Shown here: positions 17,089-24,762 of the stretch, piece by piece
How positions within the stretch are numbered: the first letter of the stretch is position 1
Layout: every line of letters begins with the position of its first letter
Source: Phenylobacterium sp.
GTDB lineage: Bacteria > Pseudomonadota > Alphaproteobacteria > Caulobacterales > Caulobacteraceae
Assembly (NCBI RefSeq): GCF_030679875.1
Contig: NZ_JAUXSP010000029.1
Coordinates: forward strand, 121,019-185,018
DNA length: 64,000 bases
Direction: 5' to 3'
The notes under the pieces: generated by a model
What the model was told of the DNA's origin: nothing
Databases searched by the model: none
Seen by the model: the letters and a program-made list of their open reading frames with translations, nothing else
Program-made: the position numbers and the translations under genes

Positions 17089-17789
17089 GCCCCCGCTACG
17101 CTGTCTATTACGCGCCCGATCCGCACGGCGATCTCTGGGACCTGGCCTGCGCCTGGCTTGGCCGCGATCCGCACCGCAAGGTCGATTGCGTCCGGCCAGC
17201 CACGCCGGCCCTGGCCGATCTCGACCTCGACGCCCTGACCGCCAGCCCCCGGGGCTATGGCTTCCACGCCACCCTCAAGGCCCCGTTTGAACTCGCCGAG
17301 GACGCCAGCGAGCGCGATCTGTTGGACTTCGCCGAAGGTTTCGCCGGCCGCCGGGCCGCATTCGAGGCTTCGATTTCGCCCCAGGCGCTCGGGCGCTTTC
17401 TGGCGTTTCGGCTGAACGACCCCTGCCCTGCCATGGACGCCCTGGCGGAGGCCTGTGTTCAGGAGTTCGACCCGTTCCGCGCCCCCCTGTCGGAGGCCGA
17501 CCTCGCCCGTCGGCGCAAGGCTGAGCTGACATCGGCCCAGGACGCCCGCATGCTGGAATGGGGCTATCCCTATATTTTCAATGATTTCCGCTTCCACATG
17601 ACGCTGACCAGCAGCATCGCCGACGACGCCGTGCGGGCCCGGGTGCTGGAGACGCTGCTGCAGCTCTTCGCCTATGTGACCGGGCCGCACCGCTTCGACA
17701 GTGTCGCCATCTACCGCCAGGCCGACCGCGACGCGCCGTTCGAGGTCATGTCGCGCTTCGGCTTCGCCCGCGAGGCGGCGCGGTCCTAG
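17085..17789 (+). CDS. 2H-phosphoesterase-like phosphonate protein (DUF1045), possible PhnP substitute
   Basis: A 234-residue protein of the DUF1045 family often found in alphaproteobacterial phn operons. Two HxT motifs are visible, His61-x-Thr63 (GFHATLKAP) and His170-x-Thr172 (FHMTLTS), the catalytic signature of 2H phosphoesterases, which act on cyclic phosphodiesters. It is coupled to phnM by a 4-nt overlap and is the last plus-strand gene of the operon. The pathway needs hydrolysis of 5-phosphoribosyl 1,2-cyclic phosphate (PhnP in E. coli), and no PhnP is seen in the island. Its role as that hydrolase is inference. Confidence 0.8.
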   Translation: MSPRYAVYYAPDPHGDLWDLACAWLGRDPHRKVDCVRPATPALADLDLDALTASPRGYGFHATLKAPFELAEDASERDLLDFAEGFAGRRAAFEASISPQALGRFLAFRLNDPCPAMDALAEACVQEFDPFRAPLSEADLARRRKAELTSAQDARMLEWGYPYIFNDFRFHMTLTSSIADDAVRARVLETLLQLFAYVTGPHRFDSVAIYRQADRDAPFEVMSRFGFAREAARS

Positions 17790-18094
17790 AACTTCTCGCC
17801 ACGCATCACTTCGACATCGGAAACGGCCGCGACCCCAGGATAGTCGGTGAAGAAGTCGGCCAGGCGGGCCAGGACCCGTTCGGCCACCTCGGCGGTCACC
17901 AGGGCGAAGATCAGCCGCTTCTCCTGGCCTGGCGTGAAATCGCCGCTGCGCCATTCACCGCTGTCGCCGGCGCCCGCGAGGCTCGGCAGGACCGTCCAGC
18001 CCCGCACCCCAGCCTCGGCGAGGAAGGCCTCGACCCGGCGCAGCACCGGCGCCTCGACGATGATCTCCAGCTTCTTGCGCTTGGACAGTTGCAT
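17786..18094 (-). CDS. sbtB: PII-like protein, SbtB type
   Basis: A 102-residue protein with the ferredoxin-like layout of PII proteins: a first strand KKLEIIVEAPVL, helix, RGWTVLPS, a T-loop-like segment (about 45-60), RLIFALVTAEVAERVL, then DYPGVAAVSDVEV. This resembles SbtB, the nucleotide-binding regulator of SbtA carriers. The C-terminal Cys pair of cyanobacterial SbtB is absent. The ATG at 18094 is preceded by GGTGAG; a GTG at 18103 overlapping the SbtA stop is the alternative. It is directly downstream of the SbtA-like gene, which supports a transporter-regulator pair. Its 3' end overlaps the convergent DUF1045 gene by 4 nt. Confidence 0.72.
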   Translation of the reverse strand: MQLSKRKKLEIIVEAPVLRRVEAFLAEAGVRGWTVLPSLAGAGDSGEWRSGDFTPGQEKRLIFALVTAEVAERVLARLADFFTDYPGVAAVSDVEVMRGEKF

Positions 18095-18099
18095 GGATC

Positions 18100-19074
18100 T
18101 CACCCGATGAGGGCGGCTGTGGCCGCCGTGTAGAGGGGAATGCCGAAGACCAGATTGAACGGGAAGGTCACCGCCAGGGAGAGGGTCAGGTAGACGCCAG
18201 GGTCGGCATCCGGCAGGGCGATCCGCATGGCGGCCGGTACAGCGATATAGGAGGCGCTGGCCGCCAGGATCGCCAGGACCGCGGCGTTGCCGGGCGACAG
18301 GCCAAGGGCCAGGGACAGGCCGAGAGATAGCGCCGAGGACAGCAACGGCATCAGCAGGGCGAAGGCCACCAGCGGAAGGGTGAGCGACCGCGCCGCGCTG
18401 AGCCGCCGGGCCGCCACCAGCCCCATATCCAGCAGGAAGAGCACCAGCACGCCCTGGAAGACCGGCCCGACAAAGACCTCCATCTTGCTCATGCCGGCGT
18501 CGCCGCTGAGCAGGCCCACAAGGAAGGCGCCGATCAGCAGGACGACCGAGCCGTTCAGCGCCACCTCACGGAACAGTTCGCCTCGCAGACCCTGGCGCCC
18601 GGCCGCCCCGCCGCCCGCCAGGATCAGGGCCGAGAGAATGGCCGGGGTCTCCATCAGGGCCACCACCGCCACCATGTAGCCGCCAAACGGCACGCCGCTG
18701 ACCCGCAGGAACTCCGTGCCCGCTACGAAGGTGACGATGGAGACCGAGCCATAGTGGGCCGCCGTCGCCGCCGCCGTGGTGCGGTCCAACCGGCTGATCA
18801 GCCGCAGAATGCCAAAGGCGATGATGGGAAGGCCGAAGCTCAGTATCAGGCCGACGCCGGCCGCCTTGAGGAAGTCCGGGCTCAAGCCCGCCCTGGCCGC
18901 CTCCACCCCGCCCTTGAACCCGATGGAAAGCATCAGGACCAGAGCCAGGGTCTTGGCCGCCCCTTCCGGCACCGTCAGGTCGGACTTGAACCAGCCCGCC
19001 CCAAAGCCCAGCAGGAAGAACAGGATAGCCGGCGTCAGCAGGTTGGTCAGGGCCAGTTGCAGCGAGTCGACCAT
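18100..19074 (-). CDS. sbtA: SbtA-like sodium-dependent bicarbonate transporter family permease
   Basis: A 324-residue hydrophobic protein with about ten membrane segments. It fits the SbtA (DUF897) family: IGFKGGVEA, AHYGSVSIVTF, ALMETPAI, LLDMGLVA and ASASYIAVPAAMR. In cyanobacteria SbtA imports bicarbonate with sodium and is controlled by SbtB, encoded here just downstream. AGGAG precedes the ATG. The neighbours on the same strand are phnN and other phosphonate genes, about 65 nt upstream. The true substrate in this heterotroph is uncertain: bicarbonate or another small carboxylate. Confidence 0.8.
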   Translation of the reverse strand: MVDSLQLALTNLLTPAILFFLLGFGAGWFKSDLTVPEGAAKTLALVLMLSIGFKGGVEAARAGLSPDFLKAAGVGLILSFGLPIIAFGILRLISRLDRTTAAATAAHYGSVSIVTFVAGTEFLRVSGVPFGGYMVAVVALMETPAILSALILAGGGAAGRQGLRGELFREVALNGSVVLLIGAFLVGLLSGDAGMSKMEVFVGPVFQGVLVLFLLDMGLVAARRLSAARSLTLPLVAFALLMPLLSSALSLGLSLALGLSPGNAAVLAILAASASYIAVPAAMRIALPDADPGVYLTLSLAVTFPFNLVFGIPLYTAATAALIG

Positions 19075-19139
19075 GGGCGGCTCCTAGGCGGGGGTCCGGA
19101 GGCCGGCCCTCTTAGCAGGTCGCCTTGCCGGCTCCAGGC

Positions 19140-19760
19140 TCAATCATCCCTGAGGATGGCGCTCATCATAGCCATGACGCCGGCTTCTTGTGAGCCGTCA
19201 TTGCGCAGCGCGACCACGTCTTCGCCGGCGACGCTGTAGGCTTGGGCGCGGGCGATGCGATCGGTGATCTCAGCCTCGGATTCGCGGCCACGGCGACGCA
19301 GGCGCTCGGTGAGCTGGTCAGGATCGGCGCTGACCGACACGACGCGCACGACGCCGACCCGCCGCCGGGCCTCGTCGATCACGCCACGGGACACATTGGC
19401 CACCACGCGGCGGCCAGCGGCCAGATCGTGCAGAATGTCCGCCGGCACGCCATAGCAGAGGCCGTGGGCCCGCCAGGACAGGGCATAGGCGCCGGCGGCC
19501 TCGCGACGGCGGAATTCAGACTCGCTGACCGGCTGATGGTCTTCGCCGCCGGCCTCGGCCGGGCGCGAGATGTCGCGGCGGACGAAAACCACGTCGGGAT
19601 CTTGGGCCAGGGCCGCGCGGGCGCCGTCGATCAGCGTGTCCTTGCCAACCCCGGAGGGGCCGACCACCAGGATCAGCAGGCCGGGCTCAGGCGTATTTTT
19701 CGACGAAGGCGTCGGCGTCGAGGGCGCGGAAGTCGTCGAGGGCGTCGGCGAGGCGTTCAT
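19140..19760 (-). CDS. phnN: ribose 1,5-bisphosphate phosphokinase PhnN
   Basis: A guanylate-kinase-like P-loop protein of 206 residues with Walker [10 protein letters not shown] (34-42) and the [17 protein letters not shown] segment of PhnN. It phosphorylates ribose 1,5-bisphosphate to PRPP, the last step of C-P lyase processing. The only ATG puts the start 74 nt inside the upstream transferase gene and adds a Ser/Thr/Pro-rich tail of about 26 residues not expected for the family. A CTG nearer the P-loop (around residue 28) is the only later candidate. The start is therefore uncertain; the domain call is secure. Confidence 0.88.
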   Translation of the reverse strand: MNASPTPSTTSAPSTPTPSSKNTPEPGLLILVVGPSGVGKDTLIDGARAALAQDPDVVFVRRDISRPAEAGGEDHQPVSESEFRRREAAGAYALSWRAHGLCYGVPADILHDLAAGRRVVANVSRGVIDEARRRVGVVRVVSVSADPDQLTERLRRRGRESEAEITDRIARAQAYSVAGEDVVALRNDGSQEAGVMAMMSAILRDD

Positions 19761-20379
19761 GGTCCCAGTCCCACCAGGCGATCGCTAGAAGGCCGTCCTG
19801 CACCGCCTTGGGGAAGCGCTCGCGGATCGGCTTGGACGGCACCCCGCCCACGATGGTGAAGGGGGCCACATCCTTGGACACCACCGCGCCGGCCCCGACA
19901 ACTGCGCCCGTCCCGATGGTGACGCCCGGCAGCACGGTCACCCCATGGCCCAGCCACACATCGTGGCCAAGAGTCACGGTGTGCGAGCGGCGCCACTCGA
20001 AGAAGTCCTGGTCGTCCTCATCCCCCAGCTCATACGAGATCGCCCGATAGCTGAAGTGATGCTGGGCGGCTTTCCAGGTGGGATGATTACCGGGATTGAC
20101 CCGGACGTCCCGGGCGATGGAGCAGAACTTTCCGATCTCCGCATAGGCTGAGCTGGAGTCGTTCACGATGTAGCTGAACGCCCCCATGGCCGTTTCCGAC
20201 AGGCTGGTCCGCGCGCCCACCCGGCACCAGGGGCCAAGAATGCTGTCGTGCACCTGAGCCTGGGCGTTGATCGCGGGCTCAGGGCCGCGCGCCTTCTCGG
20301 CCGGTCCGGCCGGCGGCGTGAAGCGCTCGAAATAGCGATAGCCTGGCGACAGGGGCCGGTCGGCGAGCTTCAGACCCAT
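19687..20379 (-). CDS. hexapeptide-repeat acyltransferase of phosphonate clusters
   Basis: A 230-residue left-handed beta-helix protein with hexapeptide repeats from about residue 35 ([20 protein letters not shown]) to about 190, including [19 protein letters not shown] with the catalytic-type His, as in xenobiotic/DapH-like acetyltransferases. A subfamily of these is recurrent in phn clusters. It may acetylate an aminoalkylphosphonate, as PhnO does (inference; it is not homologous to PhnO). Its start shares one nucleotide with the phnC stop and its end overlaps phnN, so the three genes are coupled. Confidence 0.83.
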   Translation of the reverse strand: MGLKLADRPLSPGYRYFERFTPPAGPAEKARGPEPAINAQAQVHDSILGPWCRVGARTSLSETAMGAFSYIVNDSSSAYAEIGKFCSIARDVRVNPGNHPTWKAAQHHFSYRAISYELGDEDDQDFFEWRRSHTVTLGHDVWLGHGVTVLPGVTIGTGAVVGAGAVVSKDVAPFTIVGGVPSKPIRERFPKAVQDGLLAIAWWDWDHERLADALDDFRALDADAFVEKYA

Positions 20380-21158
20380 CAGGCGGCCACCACGGCAGGG
20401 GCGAAATCCCGGCCAGCTCGGCCTGTCCGCACACCGTAGATCCGATCGACCACATCCTGGGTCAGGCCCGAGGCCGGGCCATCATAGATGATCTTGCCTT
20501 TCGACATGCCGATGATGCGCGTGCAGTAGCGCCGGGCGATATCCAGGCTGTGCAGATTGACGATCACCGGAATGCCGCGCTCGCGGCAGACATCCTCAAG
20601 CGCCTCCATCACCACCTCGGTGTTGATGGGATCCAGCGAGGCGACCGGCTCGTCGGCCAGCAGCATGTCCGGCTCCTGCAGCATGGCGCGCGCAATGGCC
20701 ACCCGCTGCTGCTGCCCGCCCGACAGGGTGGCGGCCCGTTGCAGAGCCGCCTGGGCCATGTCGAGGCGATCAAGCTCAAGGATGGCGCGGGCGCGATCTT
20801 CGGCGGGGAAGATCTTCAGAAGCGACGTCGCCGTCGGCCGCTCGGCGAGAACCCCCACCAGCACATTGGTGATCACATCCAGACGCGGACAGAGATTGAA
20901 CTGCTGGAAGATCATCGCGCAGCGACGGCGCCAGCTGCGCAGGGGCTTGCCCTTGAGCCTGCCCACATCCTCGCCGTCCCACAGAATCTGGCCCGAGGTG
21001 GGATCGGCCAGGCGGTTGATCATGCGCAACAGGGTGGACTTGCCGGCGCCCGAGCGCCCGATCACCCCGATGAACTCGCCGCGGTCGCATTTGAAGGAGA
21101 CGCCGTCGACGGCGCTGACCTCCCCGAACCGCTTGGTCACGTTGCGCAGCTCCAGCAT
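20379..21158 (-). CDS. phnC: phosphonate ABC transporter ATP-binding protein PhnC
   Basis: A 259-residue ABC ATPase: Walker A GRSGAGKST (34-42), FQQFNLCPRLDVITNVLVG as in PhnC, signature LSGGQQQR and Walker B LLADEPVASLDP. It energises phosphonate import with PhnD and PhnE. It heads the minus-strand run phnC-transferase-phnN-sbtA-sbtB. The rest of the transporter is encoded about 1.1 kb upstream on the same strand, with a plus-strand sugar kinase gene in between, so it has its own promoter region (21159-21336). Confidence 0.92.
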   Translation of the reverse strand: MLELRNVTKRFGEVSAVDGVSFKCDRGEFIGVIGRSGAGKSTLLRMINRLADPTSGQILWDGEDVGRLKGKPLRSWRRRCAMIFQQFNLCPRLDVITNVLVGVLAERPTATSLLKIFPAEDRARAILELDRLDMAQAALQRAATLSGGQQQRVAIARAMLQEPDMLLADEPVASLDPINTEVVMEALEDVCRERGIPVIVNLHSLDIARRYCTRIIGMSKGKIIYDGPASGLTQDVVDRIYGVRTGRAGRDFAPAVVAA

Positions 21159-21213
21159 CCTGCCTCCAGGGTTCGGCGGTAAGCTCTTGTAGGTCGTAGC
21201 CTAGGGCCGCCCG

Positions 21214-21229
21214 GTGACCCCGGCGTGAC
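21214..21229 (-). promoter_or_regulatory. possible weak Pho-type direct repeat upstream of phnC
   Basis: GTGAC occurs twice with an 11-base period (21214-21218 and 21225-21229), 56-71 nt before phnC; on the minus strand this reads GTCAC twice, the core of a Pho box. The spacer is GC-rich and only about 10 of 18 consensus positions match, so this is a weak candidate. Confidence 0.25.
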
Positions 21230-21269
21230 GGCCCGCGAGACCCCCAGACCCACCAAGGGGGGATTTGTC

Positions 21270-21296
21270 GGCGAGACCGTGATGGGGTGTCTCGCC
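21270..21296. promoter_or_regulatory. inverted repeat between phnC and the sugar kinase gene
   Basis: A perfect 8-base inverted repeat, GGCGAGAC at 21270-21277 and GTCTCGCC at 21289-21296 with an 11-base loop, lies in the divergent gap 41 nt before the kinase ATG. It could be an operator or a leader hairpin for the kinase. Confidence 0.4.
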
Positions 21297-21336
21297 CGCG
21301 TCACCCGCCTGCCCTAGGTGAGAAGGCGGAGGCGAC

Positions 21337-22215
21337 ATGATGGCGGACTTCCTGGTGATCGGCGCGCTGGCCCTCGACCGGCCTGTCTGGCTGGAGGGCC
21401 GTTTGGAGCCTGGAGGACGCGTGGCCGGCCGGAGCCTCGGAGCCAGGCTCGCCCCCCGCCTCGGCGGCGGCGGCGCCAATGCGGGGGTCGCCCTCATGAA
21501 GGCCGGTCACACAGTAAAGCTGGCGAGCCTGGTGGCAGCAGACGACGCCGGCGACCAGGCGATCGCGATGGCGAAGGCCGCCGGTCTTGATGTCGCCCTG
21601 GTGGGCTGCCGACCGGGGGAAAGTCGCACGACCCTGATCCTGATCGACCCAGACGGCGAGCGGCTGGTGTTGGGCCTCGACCTCGACCGCACCCACCTCA
21701 CCCTGCCCTCCCTGCCCGCCCCGCTTGATCACCCGGATATCCAGCCAGACGGGGTTTACGTGCGCGCAGCCTTCCCCGGCGCAGAGGCCTGGGCCGCCGT
21801 CAGCCGCGGCCCGGTGGTGGTTCACTGGCCAGCACCAGCCTATGCCGGGCCAGCCGACGTCGTGGTCTGTTCGGCCGACGACCTGGCTCCGGAGGTCCTC
21901 GCCACGCCGTTCGGGGCGGCCAGCGCCGTCTTCGGGCCCCGCCTCTCCGCCATCGTTGTCACCCATGGCGCGGAGGGCGCGAGCGCCTATAGCGCCGGGG
22001 CGTTGATCTCTGTCCGTCCGCCGCCGGCGAAGGTGACGGACTCCACCGGCGCGGGCGACGTCTTCGCCGCCGGCCTGCTGGAGGCCCTCAGCGCCGGGGC
22101 CGGCATGGAGCGCGCGCTCGAACAGGCCTGCGCCTGGGGCGCCGTCACCGTAGGATTGGCGAGCTCGGCGCCGGTGGACGCGACCGCCGGCGTCTATCGG
22201 CCGTTTGGGGCCTAG
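21337..22215 (+). CDS. PfkB-family carbohydrate kinase
   Basis: A 292-residue sugar kinase. It has the N-terminal GGGGANAGVALMKAGH substrate motif and the C-terminal DSTGAGDVFAAG (about residue 235), with the catalytic Asp and anion hole of the PfkB/ribokinase family. GGAGG at 21328-21332 serves either the ATG at 21337 or the better spaced ATG at 21340. It is the only plus-strand gene among the phosphonate transport genes and ends 4 nt into the convergent phnE2. The substrate is unknown; a ribose or nucleoside salvage role linked to C-P lyase products is only a guess from context. Confidence 0.85.
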   Translation: MMADFLVIGALALDRPVWLEGRLEPGGRVAGRSLGARLAPRLGGGGANAGVALMKAGHTVKLASLVAADDAGDQAIAMAKAAGLDVALVGCRPGESRTTLILIDPDGERLVLGLDLDRTHLTLPSLPAPLDHPDIQPDGVYVRAAFPGAEAWAAVSRGPVVVHWPAPAYAGPADVVVCSADDLAPEVLATPFGAASAVFGPRLSAIVVTHGAEGASAYSAGALISVRPPPAKVTDSTGAGDVFAAGLLEALSAGAGMERALEQACAWGAVTVGLASSAPVDATAGVYRPFGA

Positions 22216-23033
22216 GCCAGTCGGTTGCGAAGTGACCGCGACAGGGTGTCGAGGCAGGCCACGGCGACCATGTAGAGCAGGATGATGAAGGCCACTTCGT
22301 CGAAGGCGAAGATGCGGATCCGCTCGTCGAGCTCGAAGCCGATACCGCCGGCGCCGACGATCCCCAGCACGCCGGCGTTGCGGAAGTTGCCCTCCAGGAA
22401 GAACAGGGTCTGGCTGGTGGCCACCGGCGCGAACTGGGGGGCCAGGCCAAACCGCATCACCGCCAAGGGCGAGGCGCCGGCCGAACGGACCCCTTCAATG
22501 GGCTTGGGATCGGTGTTTTCCAACGATTCAGAGAACAGCTTGGCGAGGTTCGGGATGTCTGCAAGCGCCAGGGCGACCACCCCGGCAAAGGGACCAAGAC
22601 CGAAGGCCGAAACCAGGATCAGGGCCCAGACCAGGGCGGGCACGCCGCGAAAGATATCCAGGAACCGCCGGAAGACGAAGTGCAGCACAGGGTTGGACAC
22701 CACCGTCTTGGCCCCGATGACGCCCAGGGGAAGGGCCACGACGGCGGCGATTGCGGTTCCGGCGAACGCCATGGCGAAGGTCTCGGCCAGGGCTTTCAGA
22801 ATCCGCGCCGACTGGCCGCCCGAGGAGGGCGGGACCATCTCGCCAAGGAAACGGCCGAGTTTGGCGAAGCCCGTCATCAGGGCGCCTGGCGCCAGTTCCA
22901 GATCGATGGCCATACCCACCAAGGCCGCCAGGGCCAGGATCAGCAGAAAGGCGTCCCGCACCCGGCGGGTCCAGGGCGCGCGCAGGGCGTCCGGGGCGAT
23001 GGCCAGGGCCTGATCGTAGGCTTGCCGGGACAT
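22212..23033 (-). CDS. phnE: phosphonate ABC transporter permease PhnE (second)
   Basis: A 273-residue permease with about six membrane segments and a binding-protein-dependent transport motif (EGVRSAGASPLAVMRFGLAP), ending with the GNFRNAGVLGIVGAGGIGFE segment typical of PhnE. With phnE1 it should form the transmembrane dimer for phosphonate import. The ATG at 23033 overlaps the phnE1 stop (TGATG). A much longer open frame upstream is a shadow inside phnE1. Confidence 0.92.
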   Translation of the reverse strand: MSRQAYDQALAIAPDALRAPWTRRVRDAFLLILALAALVGMAIDLELAPGALMTGFAKLGRFLGEMVPPSSGGQSARILKALAETFAMAFAGTAIAAVVALPLGVIGAKTVVSNPVLHFVFRRFLDIFRGVPALVWALILVSAFGLGPFAGVVALALADIPNLAKLFSESLENTDPKPIEGVRSAGASPLAVMRFGLAPQFAPVATSQTLFFLEGNFRNAGVLGIVGAGGIGFELDERIRIFAFDEVAFIILLYMVAVACLDTLSRSLRNRLA

Positions 23034-23911
23034 CAGGCCTTCTCCAGACCGATGAGGCGATGACGAACCGCCTCGGAAAAGAGGTCGATCACGAAGATCA
23101 TGGCGATGATGATCAGCAGGATCGCCAGATAGGTGTCGAACTCGGTGTAGGTGATGGCCCGCTGCAGCTCGATGCCGATGCCGCCCGCGCCGACAATGCC
23201 GAGCGCCGCGGCGCCGGCCAGGTTCCCCTCCAGCCGGATCAGGGCGTAGGAGGCGTAGTTGGGCAGCACCTGGGGCATGACCCCGTAGCGGATCTTTTTC
23301 AGCGGCCCGGCCCCGGCGGCCTGCAGGGCCTCCAGCTGGCGGGGATCGATCTCCTCGTTGATCTCGGCGAACAGCTTGCCCAATCCCCCAAGGGTCGAGA
23401 TGGTCAGGGTCAGCACACCCGCCAGGGGCCCGACCCCGAAGGCCGCCACCAGGATCAGGGCCATGATCAGGTCCGGCAGGGTCCGGATCGCCTCCAGAAT
23501 GCGGCGGACGACAAAGCGCACGGGCGCGAACGGCATCAGGTTCTGAGCGGTGAGGAACGAGGCCCCAAGCGCCAGGATGGAGCCCAGCGCCGTGGCCAGG
23601 ATCGCCATTTCCACCGTCTGCCAGGCCGCGTGCAGCCAGGTGGGCAGGGCGTAGAACCACGAATGCAATGACCCCCGGGTCTGCCGATCCTCCAGCAGGA
23701 GCTCGGGCTTCAGGCCGGGATTCATCCGCTGCAGGAAGTCGGCCATGCGCCCCAGGGGATCGCCGCCGATGTCGGAGCCAAAAAACTGGCTGCGCTGAAA
23801 GGAGACCAGCAACAGGACGGTGAAGATCGCCAGCCCCACCGCGGCCTGCGTACGCTGGCGGACCAGCATCCGCCGACGCTCCTGTTCAAAAATCTCGACC
23901 GCGGTGTTCAT
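23033..23911 (-). CDS. phnE: phosphonate ABC transporter permease PhnE (first)
   Basis: A 292-residue inner-membrane permease. A first segment (about 23-42) precedes a periplasmic loop of about 50 residues, then the core of five segments with EALQAAGAGPLKKIRYGVMP as the coupling motif and LAGAAALGIVGAGGIGIEL near the end. It pairs with phnE2 downstream. The start overlaps the phnD2 end by 4 nt. Two permease genes in tandem are common in alphaproteobacterial phosphonate transporters. Confidence 0.92.
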   Translation of the reverse strand: MNTAVEIFEQERRRMLVRQRTQAAVGLAIFTVLLLVSFQRSQFFGSDIGGDPLGRMADFLQRMNPGLKPELLLEDRQTRGSLHSWFYALPTWLHAAWQTVEMAILATALGSILALGASFLTAQNLMPFAPVRFVVRRILEAIRTLPDLIMALILVAAFGVGPLAGVLTLTISTLGGLGKLFAEINEEIDPRQLEALQAAGAGPLKKIRYGVMPQVLPNYASYALIRLEGNLAGAAALGIVGAGGIGIELQRAITYTEFDTYLAILLIIIAMIFVIDLFSEAVRHRLIGLEKA

Positions 23912-24762
23912 GAACCGACCGTCGGGCCCTGGTGGATCAAGGCCTTGGCCTCGGTGGGTTCGAACTCCTCGGCGCCCTCCCCGGCCGCCCAGGCGAAGGC
24001 CGAATTGGCCTCGTTGTGCAGGGCCACGTGGATGCCGATGAGCCGGAAACGTCGGTCATCGCTCATGTCGGTCCGCACGGCCCAGGCTTGACCCGCCACC
24101 GGGCGCTGGCGCCAGACGACCCGCAGGTCCTGGCAGAGGTCCTCGCCGGGCTGGTCGCCGCGACAGAGTTTCTGCCAGGCTCCGGCATGCAGAGCCATGG
24201 CCTGAGCCTGCCCCGCCCGCAGTCGGCTTGCGGCGTCTTCATAGTCCAGGGCGACCATCTGCGGGCCGAAAAAGGCCTCGCTCGCGCCGTAGTCCGCCAG
24301 GGCTCGACGCGGGACCTCCAGGGAGGCTTTCATGGGACCGCCGAACACCAGGCTCGCCCCCTTCAGGTCGGCCAGGCTCTGGGCCGGCGCCTTGCGAGGC
24401 ACGGCGACCACCACGGGGAGCCGGTTCAGGTCGCCCACGGCCCGGGCCGACAGAATGCTGCGCGCCGGGCCCGAGACCGGCGCGAAGGCGGCGGCGTCAA
24501 GCTGGGCGAAATCAACTCCTCCCGCGGCCAGGGCCTCGGCGGCGGCGGCGGCGCTCTCCACCGGACAGGTCAAGACCTCGGTATCCAGACGCTTGGCCAA
24601 CAGCCCCACATAGGCCCGCTGTCCAGCGGGGGCGTCCGCGGCAAGCGGCGCGCAAGGGCCCGCCTCACCGGTCACCTCGGCGATACGCAGCGGCAGGGTG
24701 GGCGCCTGGGCCTGGGCGGCGCTCAGCAGCACCGCGCCCGCGGCAAGGACCAGCCGTTTCAT
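23908..24762 (-). CDS. PhnD-like periplasmic binding protein (second)
   Basis: A 284-residue protein with a cleavable signal peptide (residues 1-19, ending AQAQA) and a PhnD-type phosphate/phosphonate binding fold: AYVGLLAKRLDTEV, then DFAQLDAAAF and LADLKGASLVFGG. It has four cysteines in the mature part (GPCAP, LTCPV, KLCRG, DLCQD), which could form two disulfides; the first PhnD lacks them. It overlaps phnD and phnE1 by 4 nt, so it belongs to the transport operon. It may widen ligand range; which phosphonate it binds is unknown. Confidence 0.8.
   Translation of the reverse strand: MKRLVLAAGAVLLSAAQAQAPTLPLRIAEVTGEAGPCAPLAADAPAGQRAYVGLLAKRLDTEVLTCPVESAAAAAEALAAGGVDFAQLDAAAFAPVSGPARSILSARAVGDLNRLPVVVAVPRKAPAQSLADLKGASLVFGGPMKASLEVPRRALADYGASEAFFGPQMVALDYEDAASRLRAGQAQAMALHAGAWQKLCRGDQPGEDLCQDLRVVWRQRPVAGQAWAVRTDMSDDRRFRLIGIHVALHNEANSAFAWAAGEGAEEFEPTEAKALIHQGPTVGS

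Noticed and set aside
23034..23660. Long upstream extension of phnE2
   Set aside because: It lies wholly in another frame of phnE1; the ATG at 23033 overlaps the phnE1 stop as expected for coupled permease genes.
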